From the NCBI GenBank assembly GCA_029204225.1, contig CM055098.1, positions 50,922,871-50,986,870 of the forward strand: a DNA stretch of 64,000 bases, given 5' to 3'. Origin of the DNA: Diphasiastrum complanatum (lineage: Eukaryota > Streptophyta > Lycopodiopsida > Lycopodiales > Lycopodiaceae). A program made the translations under genes and the position numbers. Under the pieces are notes generated by a model. That model had not been told where the DNA came from. It saw only the letters and a list, made by a program, of their open reading frames with translations, and ran no database searches. Position 1 is the stretch's first letter. The number at the start of each line of letters is the position of its first letter. Shown here one piece after another: positions 1 through 11,120 of this stretch.

Positions 1-2700
1 TTGGCACGAGAGATATGGTCATTTAAGTTATTAAAAGTTTGTCAAGTTTAGAACAGGCACAAAATGGAGTAGATCTTCTAGCATAATGTCTTTCTTCAGA
101 TACATGTTAGGCTTGTGCATTAGGGGAATCAACAGAGGAAAAAGTTTTCCAAAGGAGAAAGCTACAGGGCCAAGGGCGTTTCTTGAACTTGTGCATTCAG
201 ATTTAATGCGGTCCCATGCATCAAAGTCATCCATGGGGGGGGCATGCCTATCTCATGACCTTCGTATATGATTTCTCACGGAAGGTATGGGTCCTTTTTC
301 TAAAACTGAAATCTGAAGGTTTCTAAATACTTCAAACAGTGGAAAGCTATTGTGGAAAACCACACAGGAAGAGTTAAGAGCTCTCAGAGTCAGACATAAG
401 GGTGTGAGTAAATTTATGATGATTCAAAGATCTTTGCAAAGCATGTGGGGGATAAAGAGACAATTTACTGCTCCACATACATCGCAGCAGAACGGCGTGG
501 CTGAGCGAAAAAACAGGTCTATAGTTGAGTGTGCGAGGAGCACCTCAAGGCAAAGGGGTTGCCAAATTCTTTTTGGGCGGAAGCGGTAGCAACTGCTGTT
601 TTTCTATTGAATAGAAGTCCAACCAAAGCAGTTGAAGGAATCACGCCAGAAGAAGCATATAGTGGCAACAAGCCCAAAGTGGGCAGCCTTCGAGTATTTG
701 GGTGTATAGCATATGCACATATACCAAAAGGACTTGCGGAAGAAACTTGATGCAAAATCTGTAAAGTGTGTCTTTCTTGGGTATAGTGAAGGTGAGAAAG
801 CTTATGTGCTATATGATCTCGAAAACAGGAAGAAGATCCTAAGTCGAGATGTCATCTTTGATGAAGAGCATTCACCCAAGATACAGGAGCAGGAGAAGGA
901 AGGAACTACTGAGTTCATACCCTTGATTGATTCCACGGATGAGGATCCTAGTCAAGAGTCCTCTGAGCCTCAAGTGTAGAGCAACACAGGAAATTGAACC
1001 TACTAGTTCGAGACCTCTTTTTGGCCAAGTACCAGAAGCCGAAGTTGGGGACAAACGGAAGACTAAGACAGTACCATGGGATACGTGGTCACCATCCACA
1101 TCACCTATTGCTAGGAAGAAGCTACCTAGGTGGTATTGGGAAACAATCAAAGAAGGTCAAATGATGGAAGAAGGAGAGAGCAGTGAACAGGGTGTCAGAA
1201 GATCTCTTAGATCTCATGAGAGACAAGAGACTAACTTTGCTCTTATGTCCACTATTCTGAATGCAGATGAGCCACAGTTTTTTCATGAAGCCGTGAAGGA
1301 AAAGGTATGGCAACATGCCATGCAGGAGGAGTACGACTCCATTGTCAAGAATGACACATGGGAGCTCACTACATTGCCAGAAGGGAAGCAACCAATAGGT
1401 TGCAAGTGGGTCTATAAGACCAAGTTTCATGCCAATGGAACAGTGGACAAGTACAAGGCAAGGTTGGTGGCGAAAGGCTATGCTCAGCAAGAGGGGCTAG
1501 ACTATGATGAGACATTCGCACCTGTTGCTAAGATGACATCTATCAGGACCGTTTTGGCTATAGCCTCATATTTTGATTGGGATGTCCATCAAATGGATGT
1601 CAAGAGTGCCTTTCTTAATGGGCACCTACAGGAGGAGGTTTACATGGAACAACCGCAGGGATTTGAAATAACAGGCAAGGAGAATCTGGTTTGCAGGCTT
1701 AGGAAAGCCCTGTATGGGCTCAAACAGGCGCCAAGGGCTTGGTATAGCCGAATTGATGAGTACTTTGCAAGCCAAGGGTTTGAGAAGAGTAAGTCTGATT
1801 GCAATTTTTATGTCTTCAGGGAAGGAGAAGACTTTGTGGTTGTTGTGCTCTATGTGGATGATCTACTCATCACGGGAAGCAATAAGAAGCTTATTGCTTG
1901 TGTTAAGAAGAATCTTTCTAGTGAGTTTGAGATGAAAGATTTGGGTTTGCTACACTATTGCCTAGGAGTTGAAGTCTGGAAAGGGAAACGTTGTCTTTTT
2001 GTCTCACAGGCAAAGTATGCACATAAATTATTGAAGAGGTTTAACATGCAAGAAAGCAAACCAATCAGCACACCCATGGATGCAAGCAACAAGCCATCAA
2101 AAGATGATGGTCTAGCATTTGCAGATGAGACGCTCTATCGTCAGTTAGTGGGCAGCCTGATTTACCTTACTACCACCAAGCCAGATATTGCTTATGCGGT
2201 TGGGATTGCAAGTCAATTCATGAGTAAGCCTACCGAAGCACATTGGAAGGCAGCCAAGCGGATCCTACGATATGTGAGAGGGACAATGACTTATGGATTG
2301 GATACACGGATGACGGGGACCTTCAGCTGGAGGGTTATTCAGATTCTGATTGGGCAGGTGATAGAGACGATCGGAGATCGACGACAGGCTATTGTTTCAG
2401 CCTAGGTTCAGGGGCTATATCGTGGTGCAGTAAAAAGCAGCCTACTATTACTCTATCATCTACCGAAGCTGAGTACAGGGCGACTACGAGGTCCGCCTAT
2501 GAAGCCATTTGGTTACGCCGTCTACTTGAGGACATGCAGATTGCTCAAGTAAGACCTACATTGTTACATTGTGATAACCAAAGTTGCATTCAGCTTGCGA
2601 GGAATCCAGTCTATCATGCACGACGAAACACATAGAGGTGGACCAGCATTTTATACGAGAGAAAGTGCATAGTGGGGAGATTGAGCTAGTTTATTGTGAC
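1..2700 (+). pseudogene. Degenerate Ty1/copia pol (GAG-pre-integrase to RNase H), left-truncated
   Basis: This is the 3' two-thirds of a copia polyprotein reading rightward; it continues beyond the left edge. Base 2 opens with WHERYGHLS, the GAG-pre-integrase HHCC start, followed at once by a TAA. Integrase pieces follow in shifting frames: LVHSDL (about 190-215), TSQQNGVAERKNR (about 480-515), FWAEAVATAVFLLNRSP (about 570-630) and a GYSEGEKAY segment (about 780). Reverse transcriptase is the longest open stretch (about 970-2405), with KWVYKTKFHANG, the D in HQMDVKSAFLNG, LYGLKQAPRAWY and the catalytic YVDD near 1851. RNase H ([22 protein letters not shown]) is one frame off from about 2290 and ends in HARRNT with another shift. 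Several frameshifts and stops make it non-functional. No matching LTR pair could be delimited. Confidence 0.93.
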
Positions 2701-4492
2701 TTGTATTATATATATAGAGGTGGATTTCCATGAGCTTGTCATTCATTCTCATCTAGAGAATGAATGCAAGCTCTTTCCATGTGGTTTAGGCCACGATATG
2801 ATCTTGGCTTAAGATGCAGGTATGTGAGGGTTGAATCTAGGATGCAATGGTATGGGATGTTGTAGCTTGGGGGAGACATAAGCGTGCTTCATGATGGTTT
2901 ACCGCTCCAGTGCATGGGGGTGAGAAGGCAATATCTCTATGGATGGGAGTTAATAGAGAGTTTGTCACCTGACCTTGGGTGGTTTTGACGATAAGGTTTG
3001 GTATTAAAGGTCTTAAGTTGCAAGTTGTAGTCGATTTCTTGCATGATATGTAGTGGCCAAAGAAGGCATCAAAATCGCTTAGGATAGAGCTTAGTCTTAT
3101 TCTAACCATGGTTGGTCACCTTGAGAATTTGAGGTCAAAACTTGGGTTCCTATTGAGAAAAAGCACTTCTTGGAAAGTGCTATAATATCAAGTAAAGAAC
3201 ATGCCACATTAGATAGTGCAGAAGGGAGTAATGGACACAACTGTGTAGATCAGAGATCGCTCTCCAACTACGATCTCAAATCGCTTGACAATAAACAGCT
3301 TAGCACAGCCTTCTCTGAAGGCATGCTGCTCGTAGAGTTTTCTGCAGAGAGCAAGTCTCTGGACAGCGACCCACTCCCAGTATCAGAGGAGAATAGATTT
3401 AATTAGTATACGGAGGCTTTAAGGGTAAGGCTAAGAGACTCCTAGCTTAATTTTCCTTTTTAGAAGATCTGGGCTCTACTAACATGTTTGGTCCTTACCA
3501 GTTTATTAAATAGTAAACAGATTACTTAACATTGGACCAAATCCGATAAATGAAGACTTCAGGTTTCAAATGAGTTAATGAGGCCACAACCACAACAGAA
3601 TGCCCAAATTTCATGTCCATAATTTCAAGCCATAAAACGTCTGGTTGATTGATGATTTCATATATGTAATTGCAGTTTGACCAAAAGTAATTAGGGTCTC
3701 CTCTTGACTCCTACCGAACCTAAAGCTTGGGACACAACATTCTTGTTTCTAAGAATATACTACAACAATGGCCGTATGTATTTCGATATGGAGACTTATG
3801 TGGTATGGCTTTCTACTTGAAATAGAAAAGCAATGCTAGTCTTTCATGAAAAACTGGTGAGGAGTGGCACAAGGCATTGTTAGGTCTGATCTTCACGGTC
3901 CTCATGTGGAAAAGACAGTTTCAGTTATTTATCTTTTTAGGGATGATCTTTATTTCCTTGTTCATTTTCATACGTTCCTGTAATCACTGGATTAATCCTA
4001 CGCATGAGCATATCGATTGTCTTTTGCCAAGGAAGGAAGAACATTGATCTTTAGCTTCTACCATATCAGTGAGGAGATAAACCTATCTGATCGGTGGTTG
4101 AATGACATTATTGAATGCAAGAAAATGTCATCAAGGATGATGAATGGCTTGTGAATCTAGAAACCTACCAGTCTCCTGAGACATTGTTTTCAATCCGATG
4201 ATTTGTTTCTGTAGTTGCATTTTCGTTTGTCTTCTCATCAGTTGTGCTTTTCATTCACACGTCATCATATAGCTTTTCACACCCTCATGAAACATCCTTC
4301 TAGATGAAGATTACTAAATGGTATCCTGCATTTTTCTTGGCTGGTACTCCTTCCTAGCTTCAAGCTAGTATCCCAGCTTTTGTTTATCACAATTTAGACA
4401 GCTATGCACTGTTCATCAAACCTGACTCAATGATTTTCTTTTTATGTGGTGACTGTTCTAGTGTTGTGGCCTCATAAAGATTATTCGTCTAG
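2701..4492. other. Non-coding or unresolved stretch left of the methyltransferase exons
   Basis: The first few hundred bases are probably the copia 3' end and LTR, but no paired LTR is present to prove it. A 79-codon open stretch at 3170-3409 on the + strand (ending SEENRFN) has no ATG and no recognisable domain. It could be an upstream exon of the methyltransferase to the right or chance. The remainder is AT-rich with no supported gene. Confidence 0.4.
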
Positions 4493-5418
4493 TTCAAAAT
4501 GGCTCAGGAAATGTTGGTTCCCGCACATGGGCAATTTATCATGGATCTCAGCTGTGGAAGTGGCTTATTCACAAAGCGTTTTTTAGCAAGTGAAGAGTAT
4601 AATTTGGTAATTGGAGCTGACTACTCTGAAGCAATGCTGGAGCAGTGTCTTGGGTTTCTTGAGAATGAAACAAGAAAATATATGATGTAAGTCCACTTTT
4701 TGGATCATGCATCAGCTCATACTTAGTTTATGCTGGAAATCAACTTAGGGTGGACATATGCACATTTTTTCTTCAAGTCTTCTTCTGACAGATAGATATT
4801 GTGATATGAGACCATATGATGCAGTGAGACATTGTTGTGCCATATTGTCCTACGCTTTTGAAACTTTCGTTCATGGTTTCAGGAACGTGGTTCTTATGAG
4901 GGCAGATGCTGGAAGATTGCCTTTTCTGACATCTTCACTTGCTGCAGTTCATGCGGGAGCAGCAATTCACTGCTGGCCTCAACCTCTTACTGCTGTAAAC
5001 ATGTCACATTATTGTAGTCTCTCTCTCATGGACAAGTCGATTGATCTTGTGGTGCTTTCCTGCAATCATGCGCATGTACTCAAAATTTGATATTTCATGA
5101 CGATGCAATATTGCATGATCTTGAAGTTGATATTCCTGTTTTGTGGTTTTGCAGGTGGCTGAAATTGCAAGAGTTCTCCGACCTGGAGGAGTCTTTGTTG
5201 CTAGCACTTACATCTTACCTGCGCCACCTTTTCCTCTAAAAAGCTTTTATGGCTTGGCTGGTCAGGTGATTGAAACTTCACCGGGAACAGACATCAGATT
5301 TTTGTTTCTTGTTGGCCCTATTTATTCGAATGGGCCTCGTAGTAAGGCAGATTTCTGGTCATGCCTTTTAGATTTCATTTCACGAGAGTTTTCAAATATT
5401 TATTTTAAGATTACTTGA
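4493..5418 (+). CDS. SAM-dependent methyltransferase, plant plastid type (At1g78140/At2g41040-like), partial, three exons
   Basis: Three exons join cleanly. Exon A (4493-4686) follows an acceptor ending TCTAG and stops at a GTAAGT donor. It encodes FKMAQEMLVPAHGQ and SAM motif I DLSCGSGLF, then IGADYSEAMLEQC. Exon B (4883-4994) follows TTTCAG and carries MRADAGRLPF and VHAGAAIHCWPQP. Exon C starts at 5155 after TTTTGCAG with VAEIARVLRPGGVFVAS. This order and wording match the class I methyltransferase domain of the plant plastoglobule-type proteins At1g78140 and At2g41040. The upstream zinc-ribbon-like exons and the C-terminal strand are not found. The open frame of exon C runs to a stop at 5418, but the true exon probably ends before about 5320. 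A scrap of exon C is repeated near 5940. The locus may be a truncated gene or may have distant exons. The substrate is unknown. Confidence 0.72.
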
Positions 5419-6396
5419 CTCTGAACTTTATTAACTGAACTAGTAATCTGATTGTTTGTGGTGATGGCTGATCGTGTTGTCACATGTGACTATATCTTCC
5501 TGATTTTATTGACTTCTGACTTATTATTCAAAGTTTGAAGTTGTACATTTGGTGGATTCTTTCTCTACGTGTTATTCTGTCCCCCATAAATTCGATTGGT
5601 CCTGATTGGAAGTTTCTAGAATGTACTTGAGCTTTTGGAAGACTGAAGTGAATGGAGAACCCTTATTTCAAAGTGTCAAATGCTTTTCTGTGCATGTTTC
5701 GGGGTATAGAGAGCTAGTCTATGTAATTAGGACATTTATATATGATAAAATCTTGAAGCCAATGTTGTGAGATCTCTGGTCTAGTGCTGAATACCCTGTA
5801 GCAGCTGAGTACTCTGAAAGCATGGGAGTTTGCAATCTCCACACATAATGCATGGGGTGTCTCCACTTGGACATCATGAAGTCATGAAAGGATATGACTA
5901 TTATTGAAAGAATGAGTGCTACATGTATCCACTTAAGCCACCTGTTCCTCTAAAAAACTTTTATGACTCTTCTGTTCAGGCGATTGAAACCCCACCGGGA
6001 ATAGACATTAAATCTCTTATCATGGGATGGATGACCTCAAGAATAACTATTTGATCAAGTATAACAATCAACGACTGATGGGGAGATGAGGAGATATTGC
6101 TGAATTGTAATGTGCATGTCTCTAAATGCATTCAATGCAGTCGTTTTCAAATGGTGAAACAAGTCTCCCCCACATGATAAACAATCTTCCTAGAGGAGAA
6201 ACAAGTTTTTGTTCTTGGAAACTTGAGTCAACATTATTTGCCTGAAATTCTTAAAAGTATTGAATGTAGGGATTTATTGCAGTTTTATTGTTTCAATCGA
6301 ACGTTGTGATTTAAGAAAATTTTCACCGCAATATGATGTCGTGGCATTTCTTGTTTCCTAGGGGTTCTTGTCACATACATAGTTTCTTAGAAACCT
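5419..6396. other. Intergenic stretch, no gene seen
   Basis: Apart from the exon scrap described separately, this interval shows no open frame with recognisable motifs on either strand. A C-terminal methyltransferase exon was looked for and not found. Confidence 0.5.
5935..6030 (+). repeat. Diverged partial copy of methyltransferase exon C
   Basis: The stretch beginning CCACCTGTTCCTCTAAAAAA matches 5225-5310 of the methyltransferase exon (prolines, then PLK-FY, then a Q-IET-PG-DI pattern) with many substitutions. It has no splice context and runs into stops, so it is a dead local duplication. Confidence 0.7.
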
Positions 6397-6468
6397 GTTC
6401 CGACCATTTTGGGTCAAAATGTACTGTACGTTCCGTACAGTACATTCCGGAACGTATTGGGTCGGAAT
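6397..6468. repeat. Nested inverted repeat / hairpin next to AT-hook pseudogene
   Basis: The outer arms TTCCGACC (6398-6405) and GGTCGGAA (6460-6467) are exact reverse complements. Inside them GTACTGTAC (6421-6429) and GTACAGTAC (6435-6443) form a second perfect 9-bp stem with a 5-base loop. This could be the terminus of a DNA transposon or a foldback sequence. No second copy is seen at the far side of the neighbouring pseudogene. Confidence 0.7.
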
Positions 6469-6682
6469 TTTTTTTTTATTTATTAGAAGAACAGGTGGTG
6501 GAGAGATGAGCATTTGTACTTTACAAAAATTATATAATTAATATTTAATATTTTCAAAAAAAATTTTTTACCCTAAATCTACCCGCCCCCTCACATCTTC
6601 TCTCTAAATTTTTTTTGCACCCTCGCTGCCCTTCGCTGCGGCCAAAAATGCTGCCACCATAAATGCCGCCCCTTGTGGTAGC

Positions 6683-8305
6683 ATGTCCGTCCCCGTCAGG
6701 CAACGACTACTGGACACTTACGGGCCACGTCTTGTGACGGGGGAGAACACCATTTCGGAGGGCGTTCTCCGGTTGATGGCAGAGAGAGAGAGGGAGCTTG
6801 CCGAGATGAGAGAGAGAGAGCTTGGGCTTGAGCACAGAGGGCCTCCATCGTATGAGGCAGATGAGCCAGTGTCAGAGGATGAGCAGGATGAGGATGAGCC
6901 CATTTGGGTTGTGTTCGCCAGATCAGAGTGGGATGAGGCAGATGATACAGGTGTTGGTGGGCACACGCCACGGGCAGGGGCCACAGGTGCATCACGTGGC
7001 AGAGGTGGGGCACATGTCACAGGTTATACCGGGAGACATGCAGGGCACACAGGGGGGGGCAGTGGCATACCTACCTATGTCGATATGATGGAGGAGGCTC
7101 TTGATAGAGGGCAGAGTGATTTACATGCCGGTCCCGCAGCTGCTTGGATGCGTGCAGTACAGAGTCATGGGCGTTACTATGACAGCACACCAGAGGAGAC
7201 ACAAGATGACTTCGATTGTACCGATTGGGAGGCCATGCAGGGTCCACATGGTCTACAGGATGAGGCATGAGATGATCCAAATGATGATGCACATGATGAG
7301 TCCTAGGGCCCAAAGCATTTGTATTCGGATGCCCAGCTAGACGACTTAATTGCCACGTTGGATTCAGAGGCCCAGCAGATGCCGAGTGTCAGGGCACCCC
7401 CATCATCTCTTGCCAACATGCCCTACACAGAGTCTCAGCCAGAGCAGCTACATGAGGTGCCTGTAGTTCCTCCGGTTCCTCAGAGGGTTTATATGCGCCG
7501 CACAACACCTCCAGTGCCACCGATGCCATTGAGCCCTGCAGCCCTTCCATCGCCATCCACTTCTGCAGCACCAGGTCTCCATGGCAGGCCACCATCTGTG
7601 CCCAGGTTTTCTCTTGCAGCGCCCACATCCACAGTGGCTCCTCCAGTGGCAACACCCACTTCACATCCTCCTCCTTTGGCAGCACCCACTCCACTGGCTT
7701 CTCCTTTGGAAGCACCCAAGATGTACCAGTACCGGCCACCACAACGCCCCTTTCAGTACATATCATCGCTGTACTTGCTTCCTGCAGGGACGACCCCTCG
7801 ACAACCAGTTCCTCCACCAGCAATAGCCCCACGGGCACACACTCCACGGGCTCATCCTCCTCTATCAACTGCACAGGGATACCCCTCTTTGGCTTCCCTA
7901 TCCCAGCCGGCCTCAGCTTGGGCCCAGCCTAGCCAGCCAGGTGATTTGCATGGGGGTGATGAGGCATTGACAGCTCCCCTCGTCCGCAAGAGACCAGGAA
8001 GGCCCAAGAGTGCACCGAACAAGAAAGGTAGAGCATAGAAACAACCAGGGAAGAGAGGACGACCTCGCAGGGCTCCAGGTGCAGGTAGAGGTGCACTATG
8101 ATAGCCAGCTGGAGCAGGTCTAGTTGGTTTGGCTTGCATGGGGGCTGATGCGGAGGCAAATTGGGATGATTCTAGTGACGAGTCCTCCTCCTCGGATACA
8201 CAGCCCATGCCAGTTCCAGACAGGCACAGATATCGCCTGCGAGAGTCAGCTCGGGGCCCTGAGTTGTCTCCGGAGCATTCGTCTGAGTCAGAGCCAGAGC
8301 ATTGA
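6683..8305 (+). pseudogene. Pseudogene of an AT-hook, proline-rich, acidic-tailed protein (possibly transposon-derived)
   Basis: A single frame can be followed for about 540 codons, broken by five stops: TGA at 7268, TAG at 7304, TAG at 8036, and TGA and TAG at about 8096-8101. No frameshift is needed. The ATG at 6683 opens MSVPVRQRLLDTYGP, followed by a charged ERERELAEMRERE stretch, an acidic DEQDEDE run and a Gly/His-rich part. After 7319 comes a Pro/Ala/Thr-rich low-complexity region (about 7440-7900). Two AT-hook cores follow, RKRPGRPK (about 7985) and KRGRPRR (about 8055). The frame ends in a serine/acid tail (DDSSDESSSSD, then SSESEPEH and TGA at 8303). The domain layout suggests a DNA-binding chromatin or transposase-associated protein. 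I do not recognise a transposase core, so that link is inference. The flanking hairpin and repeat context fit a mobile origin. Confidence 0.6.
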
Positions 8306-8498
8306 TTGTGGCTCTGTTATTTTAGTTTTAGCAGATGGTCGACCATTGTATTCAGACCAGTGACATAGTTGGAGTACATCTCATCATTGCTTCATCATAG
8401 TTGTGTGTGTTCTCTTTCATGTAAGTGTATGGGTATTGTCTAACAACAATAAGAATCTTATCTTGGTTGCTTGTTATGAACAAGTCAATTTTCTAACA

Positions 8499-8510
8499 TG
8501 GTATCAGAGC
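8499..8510 (+). other. Copia primer-binding site with preceding LTR end
   Basis: TGGTATCAGAGC, complementary to the 3' end of plant initiator-Met tRNA, lies directly after an LTR-like terminus ending AACA at 8498. The sequence to its left (about 8340-8498) is probably the R-U5 part of a copia LTR whose left end I cannot fix. No gag follows, because the CLASSY-like pseudogene lies antisense just downstream. Confidence 0.75.
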
Positions 8511-8639
8511 ATGGTCAAGATTCGAGAGAACATATGATGAGATCGGTTTAGGGTTTTGGAATGAACTCCAACAACAACACAAAAAGGAAACAAGAATTAT
8601 GTCACGGCTGCAGCAGAACAGAATGGGATGATCAGATCG

Positions 8640-9600
8640 CAGGATGAGAATTTTTGAGAGCCACTCTTTGCGAGTTGAAGCCTTCTCAATCATTTTCTCT
8701 GCATTTATTTCTGCCACAAGGCGATAAACAAAGACCTTGTGCTTTTGACCAATTCTGAATGCTTGGGAAGTTGCATGTCGTGCTACAGCAGGAATCCTCC
8801 AGATTTACTTTCCTCGGACGACAAACGAATCCAAGGACAGACAGGGATCAATACATATCCCTGTCAATGAGGCCTCTAGCTTCATTCTATTATTTGTACA
8901 TGTCATCTCAGGTAATCCAAGTGCCTTATGCTGTCCGGGCATAAGTTTCACAAATACCAGACAAGTTTTCTAGAACAACTCCTTTATACCGGTTAACAAA
9001 GCCTCCTTTATCCAAGGTTCGTTATCCAAGGTTCAGGTTTAGGGGTACGGTTCGTTATACAAGGTTCAGGTCAACCAGATTCACATTTTTTGCCTAAACA
9101 AATTTTGCCTTCAATTTAGTTGGACTTGTTGTTGCTCTAAATGTTAAAAACATAGGATTTGAATTGTGCTTTGGATAATCGAGGTATCTTTTGAGAAAGG
9201 ACTTTTAATATTCTCCTGGGTAAGGGTGGTCGTGGTATAGTTGAGTGTATAATATACATTTCTGACAATCTGAGGTGCGGTAGCTCGAGCCTAAACACCA
9301 TCACAAGAAAGGGGGTTAAGTATCCTCATGTTCTTTGTGCGTGGGAAATGCCCTTCATCTAAAAACCTTTTAACCACGTTCTTCTCTACAGTTTTATGGG
9401 CTTCATACAGGTTGTGTAAAGGAATTGGCTTCACTACCCATTTCCTTATCTCGGACACCCAAGGAAGCTGCATGCCTTCTGGGGGCAGTGATCAATACCC
9501 TTTCACTTGGATATTTGGCCAGGACGATTTGTAAGAAAGCAATGGTCAAAAAGGTCCTTCCAGTGCATGCAGATGATAGGAGTGGTTGTGTCGCATTTAT
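8640..9600 (-). pseudogene. CLASSY/DRD1-type SNF2 chromatin remodeller, broken fragments
   Basis: Read leftward from about 9600, the minus strand gives SNF2 motifs in order. First comes a degenerate Walker A (ACTGRTF, where the family has a G-x-GKTF loop), then TIAFLQIVLAKYPSERVLITAP (about 9555-9490). After a one-base frame change comes WVSEIRKWVVKPIPLHNLY, and then the Walker B box DEGHFPRTKNMRIL (about 9350). A DEGH box followed by Pro-Arg is typical of the CLASSY/DRD1 subfamily, which serves RNA-directed DNA methylation with Pol IV and Pol V. The stretch between the W-EI-KW block and DEGH is shorter than in the family. Motif VI, QAFRIGQKHKVFVYRLV, lies at about 8765-8710 and is followed by a KEWLSKI helix. 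A stop and missing segments separate the parts. It is a dead copy, perhaps captured between retroelement pieces. Confidence 0.78.
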
Positions 9601-9644
9601 GTACTCAAGGATTTTACCACGTCATTAATTGCTCTTTCTTCAAA

Positions 9645-9915
9645 TCCACGTCAAACGTTTTTGGTGAGATTTCAGAGACAACACCCTCTGATTTCCAATC
9701 AGTGGATTTTCATGCCGAGGAAGTGAAGGTCTTGGAGTACCAAGAAAAAGCGGAGCTAGACTATGCAGAAAGCTTGAAGCTGAGAAATATGTTGAGACCC
9801 AACGTAGTGTGTTCAAGGATGCTGAAGAGCTTTCAGAAAGGTGCTGGATATAGAGCTCTTGGAGCTAGGCAAACTTCAAGATCAAGCTATGCAAGTTGCT
9901 CAAGCTATGCTTGAC
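9645..9915 (+). pseudogene. Short coiled-coil coding remnant, unrecognised
   Basis: An open stretch reads EEVKVLEYQEKAELDYAESL. After about 9790 a second frame continues the heptad-rich pattern with AEKYVETQRSVFKDAEELSE, so a single-base shift probably separates the halves. The charge pattern resembles a C-terminal coiled coil (the plant OBERON PHD proteins have one with similar wording), but this is only a weak impression. No start or splice sites were established. Confidence 0.35.
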
Positions 9916-10424
9916 CACATAATTTTCTTGGATAAATGTTTCCAATGATGTTTACTATCCTGCCTCTCTAAGCCTAAACCCTAAACCTACACACTACTAT
10001 GTCTTATAGGATGAGATCGGTTTCTCCCCGGATGAACTTCAACAACTTACTAATTACTTATGCTACAACTTCATCCTTGGACCCTAAACCTTAAACCCTG
10101 GCTGCAATACGCCGTCTCCTAGCAGCCCACTATCATCTTTGGAATGGTTGTATCACATTATTGTCTAGAAAGTGTAGCACTGAAAATAGTTGTCAGCTAA
10201 ATTAATCTCCTAGTGTAAGCCATTGTGGATTATTGAGGACTTGTGAAAAGGTTCATAACATTTTTGAATGATGATTTTGAAGAAGGATGTATATTCATAT
10301 GCTCAAAAGTGTGCATCATGTTTCGTGAATATGGTGGAGCACTTGGTGAGCCAGGTCTATTGCGCCATATATCTATCCTATCACAACAGTAGGAGAGTGT
10401 AAGTATGGATGCTGTTCCTTCTTT

Positions 10425-10715
10425 TCCAGTGACACGAGGTGGATACAATGGATTATATATAGTTGGGGATCTTTTGACTAGATATGGGCATTCTATTCTT
10501 ATATGACTTCTTATGAAGCAGCTCAGATAGCTCAGCTATTTCTCAAAAATGTCTTCAAGCTGCATGGACTGCCCAAGGAAATTTGTGACATGGATATTAA
10601 TTTTGTTTCCCATTTTCGGAAAGAGCTAATGAGTGACCTGGACATCAAGTTGTGCCCAAATACACTTTCCATCTGACGAAGACACGAATGGACCAATCGG
10701 GAAGGTAAATCTTGA
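10425..10715 (+). pseudogene. Ty3/gypsy integrase core fragment, frameshifted
   Basis: Two frames together give the plant gypsy integrase signature. VTRGGYNGLYIVGDLLTRYG corresponds to the first catalytic Asp region. A shifted frame gives EAAQIAQLFLKNVFKLHGLP then EICDMDINFVSHF, where the D-x-D is the second Asp region, and KELMSDLDIKLCPNT. A last shift gives a degraded TDGQTER block near 10690. Flanking pol domains are missing, so this is an isolated scrap. Confidence 0.8.
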
Positions 10716-10719
10716 TAGT

Positions 10720-11120
10720 AGAATCTGAGGTAGAAAACAGTGAGTAGCTGGAAACAATCATCTATTTGTCTACATTGCTCGTTAACCAAGTCCATCTGCT
10801 CAACAAGATCATCATCAATTGAGGAAGTCTTTGCAGGGAATTGTTAGCCTAGTAAATGGCAAGATAATCAGCAAAATGTTTCTTCAAGTGGCCAAAATAA
10901 GCCTTTTATAACCAGTCAATCTTGTTTAGCAGAATCTGAGGTAGAAAACAGTGAGTATTCCTGCAGAGTGTTCAGATTATTCATTTGTCTACATTGCTTC
11001 TTAATCAAGTCCATCTGCTGTCATCAATTAAGGAAATCTTCCTCTTGGAAATGCTACCCTACTAGAAGGCATAATAATTAGCAAAATGTCTCTCCAAGTG
11101 GCCAAAATAAGTTTCCGATA
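10720..11120. repeat. Two-copy imperfect tandem repeat, period about 211 bp
   Basis: AGAATCTGAGGTAGAAAACA begins copy 1 at 10720 and copy 2 at 10931. Both continue through CATTTGTCTACATTGCT, AAGTCCATCTGCT and AGTGGCCAAAATAAG, with several small indels. Confidence 0.85.

Noticed and set aside
927-1010. Start of the long RT frame read as a protein start
   Set aside because: There is no ATG; it is a frameshift inside the copia polyprotein.
2837-3109. 90-codon minus-strand frame
   Set aside because: No start, domain or neighbours; probably LTR-derived chance frame.
7389-7874. 161-codon minus-strand frame and other overlapping frames in 6.7-8.2 kb
   Set aside because: They are shadows of the AT-hook pseudogene in GC-rich low-complexity sequence.
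10005-10060. GATGAGATCGGTTTCTCC resembling the copia leader at 8537
   Set aside because: Match is about 40 bp with gaps; may be a leader scrap but no primer site or gag accompanies it.
9970-10100. CCTAAACCCTAAACC-like words resembling the plant telomere repeat
   Set aside because: Only about two imperfect units at each of two spots; such telo-box words are common and do not show a telomeric site.
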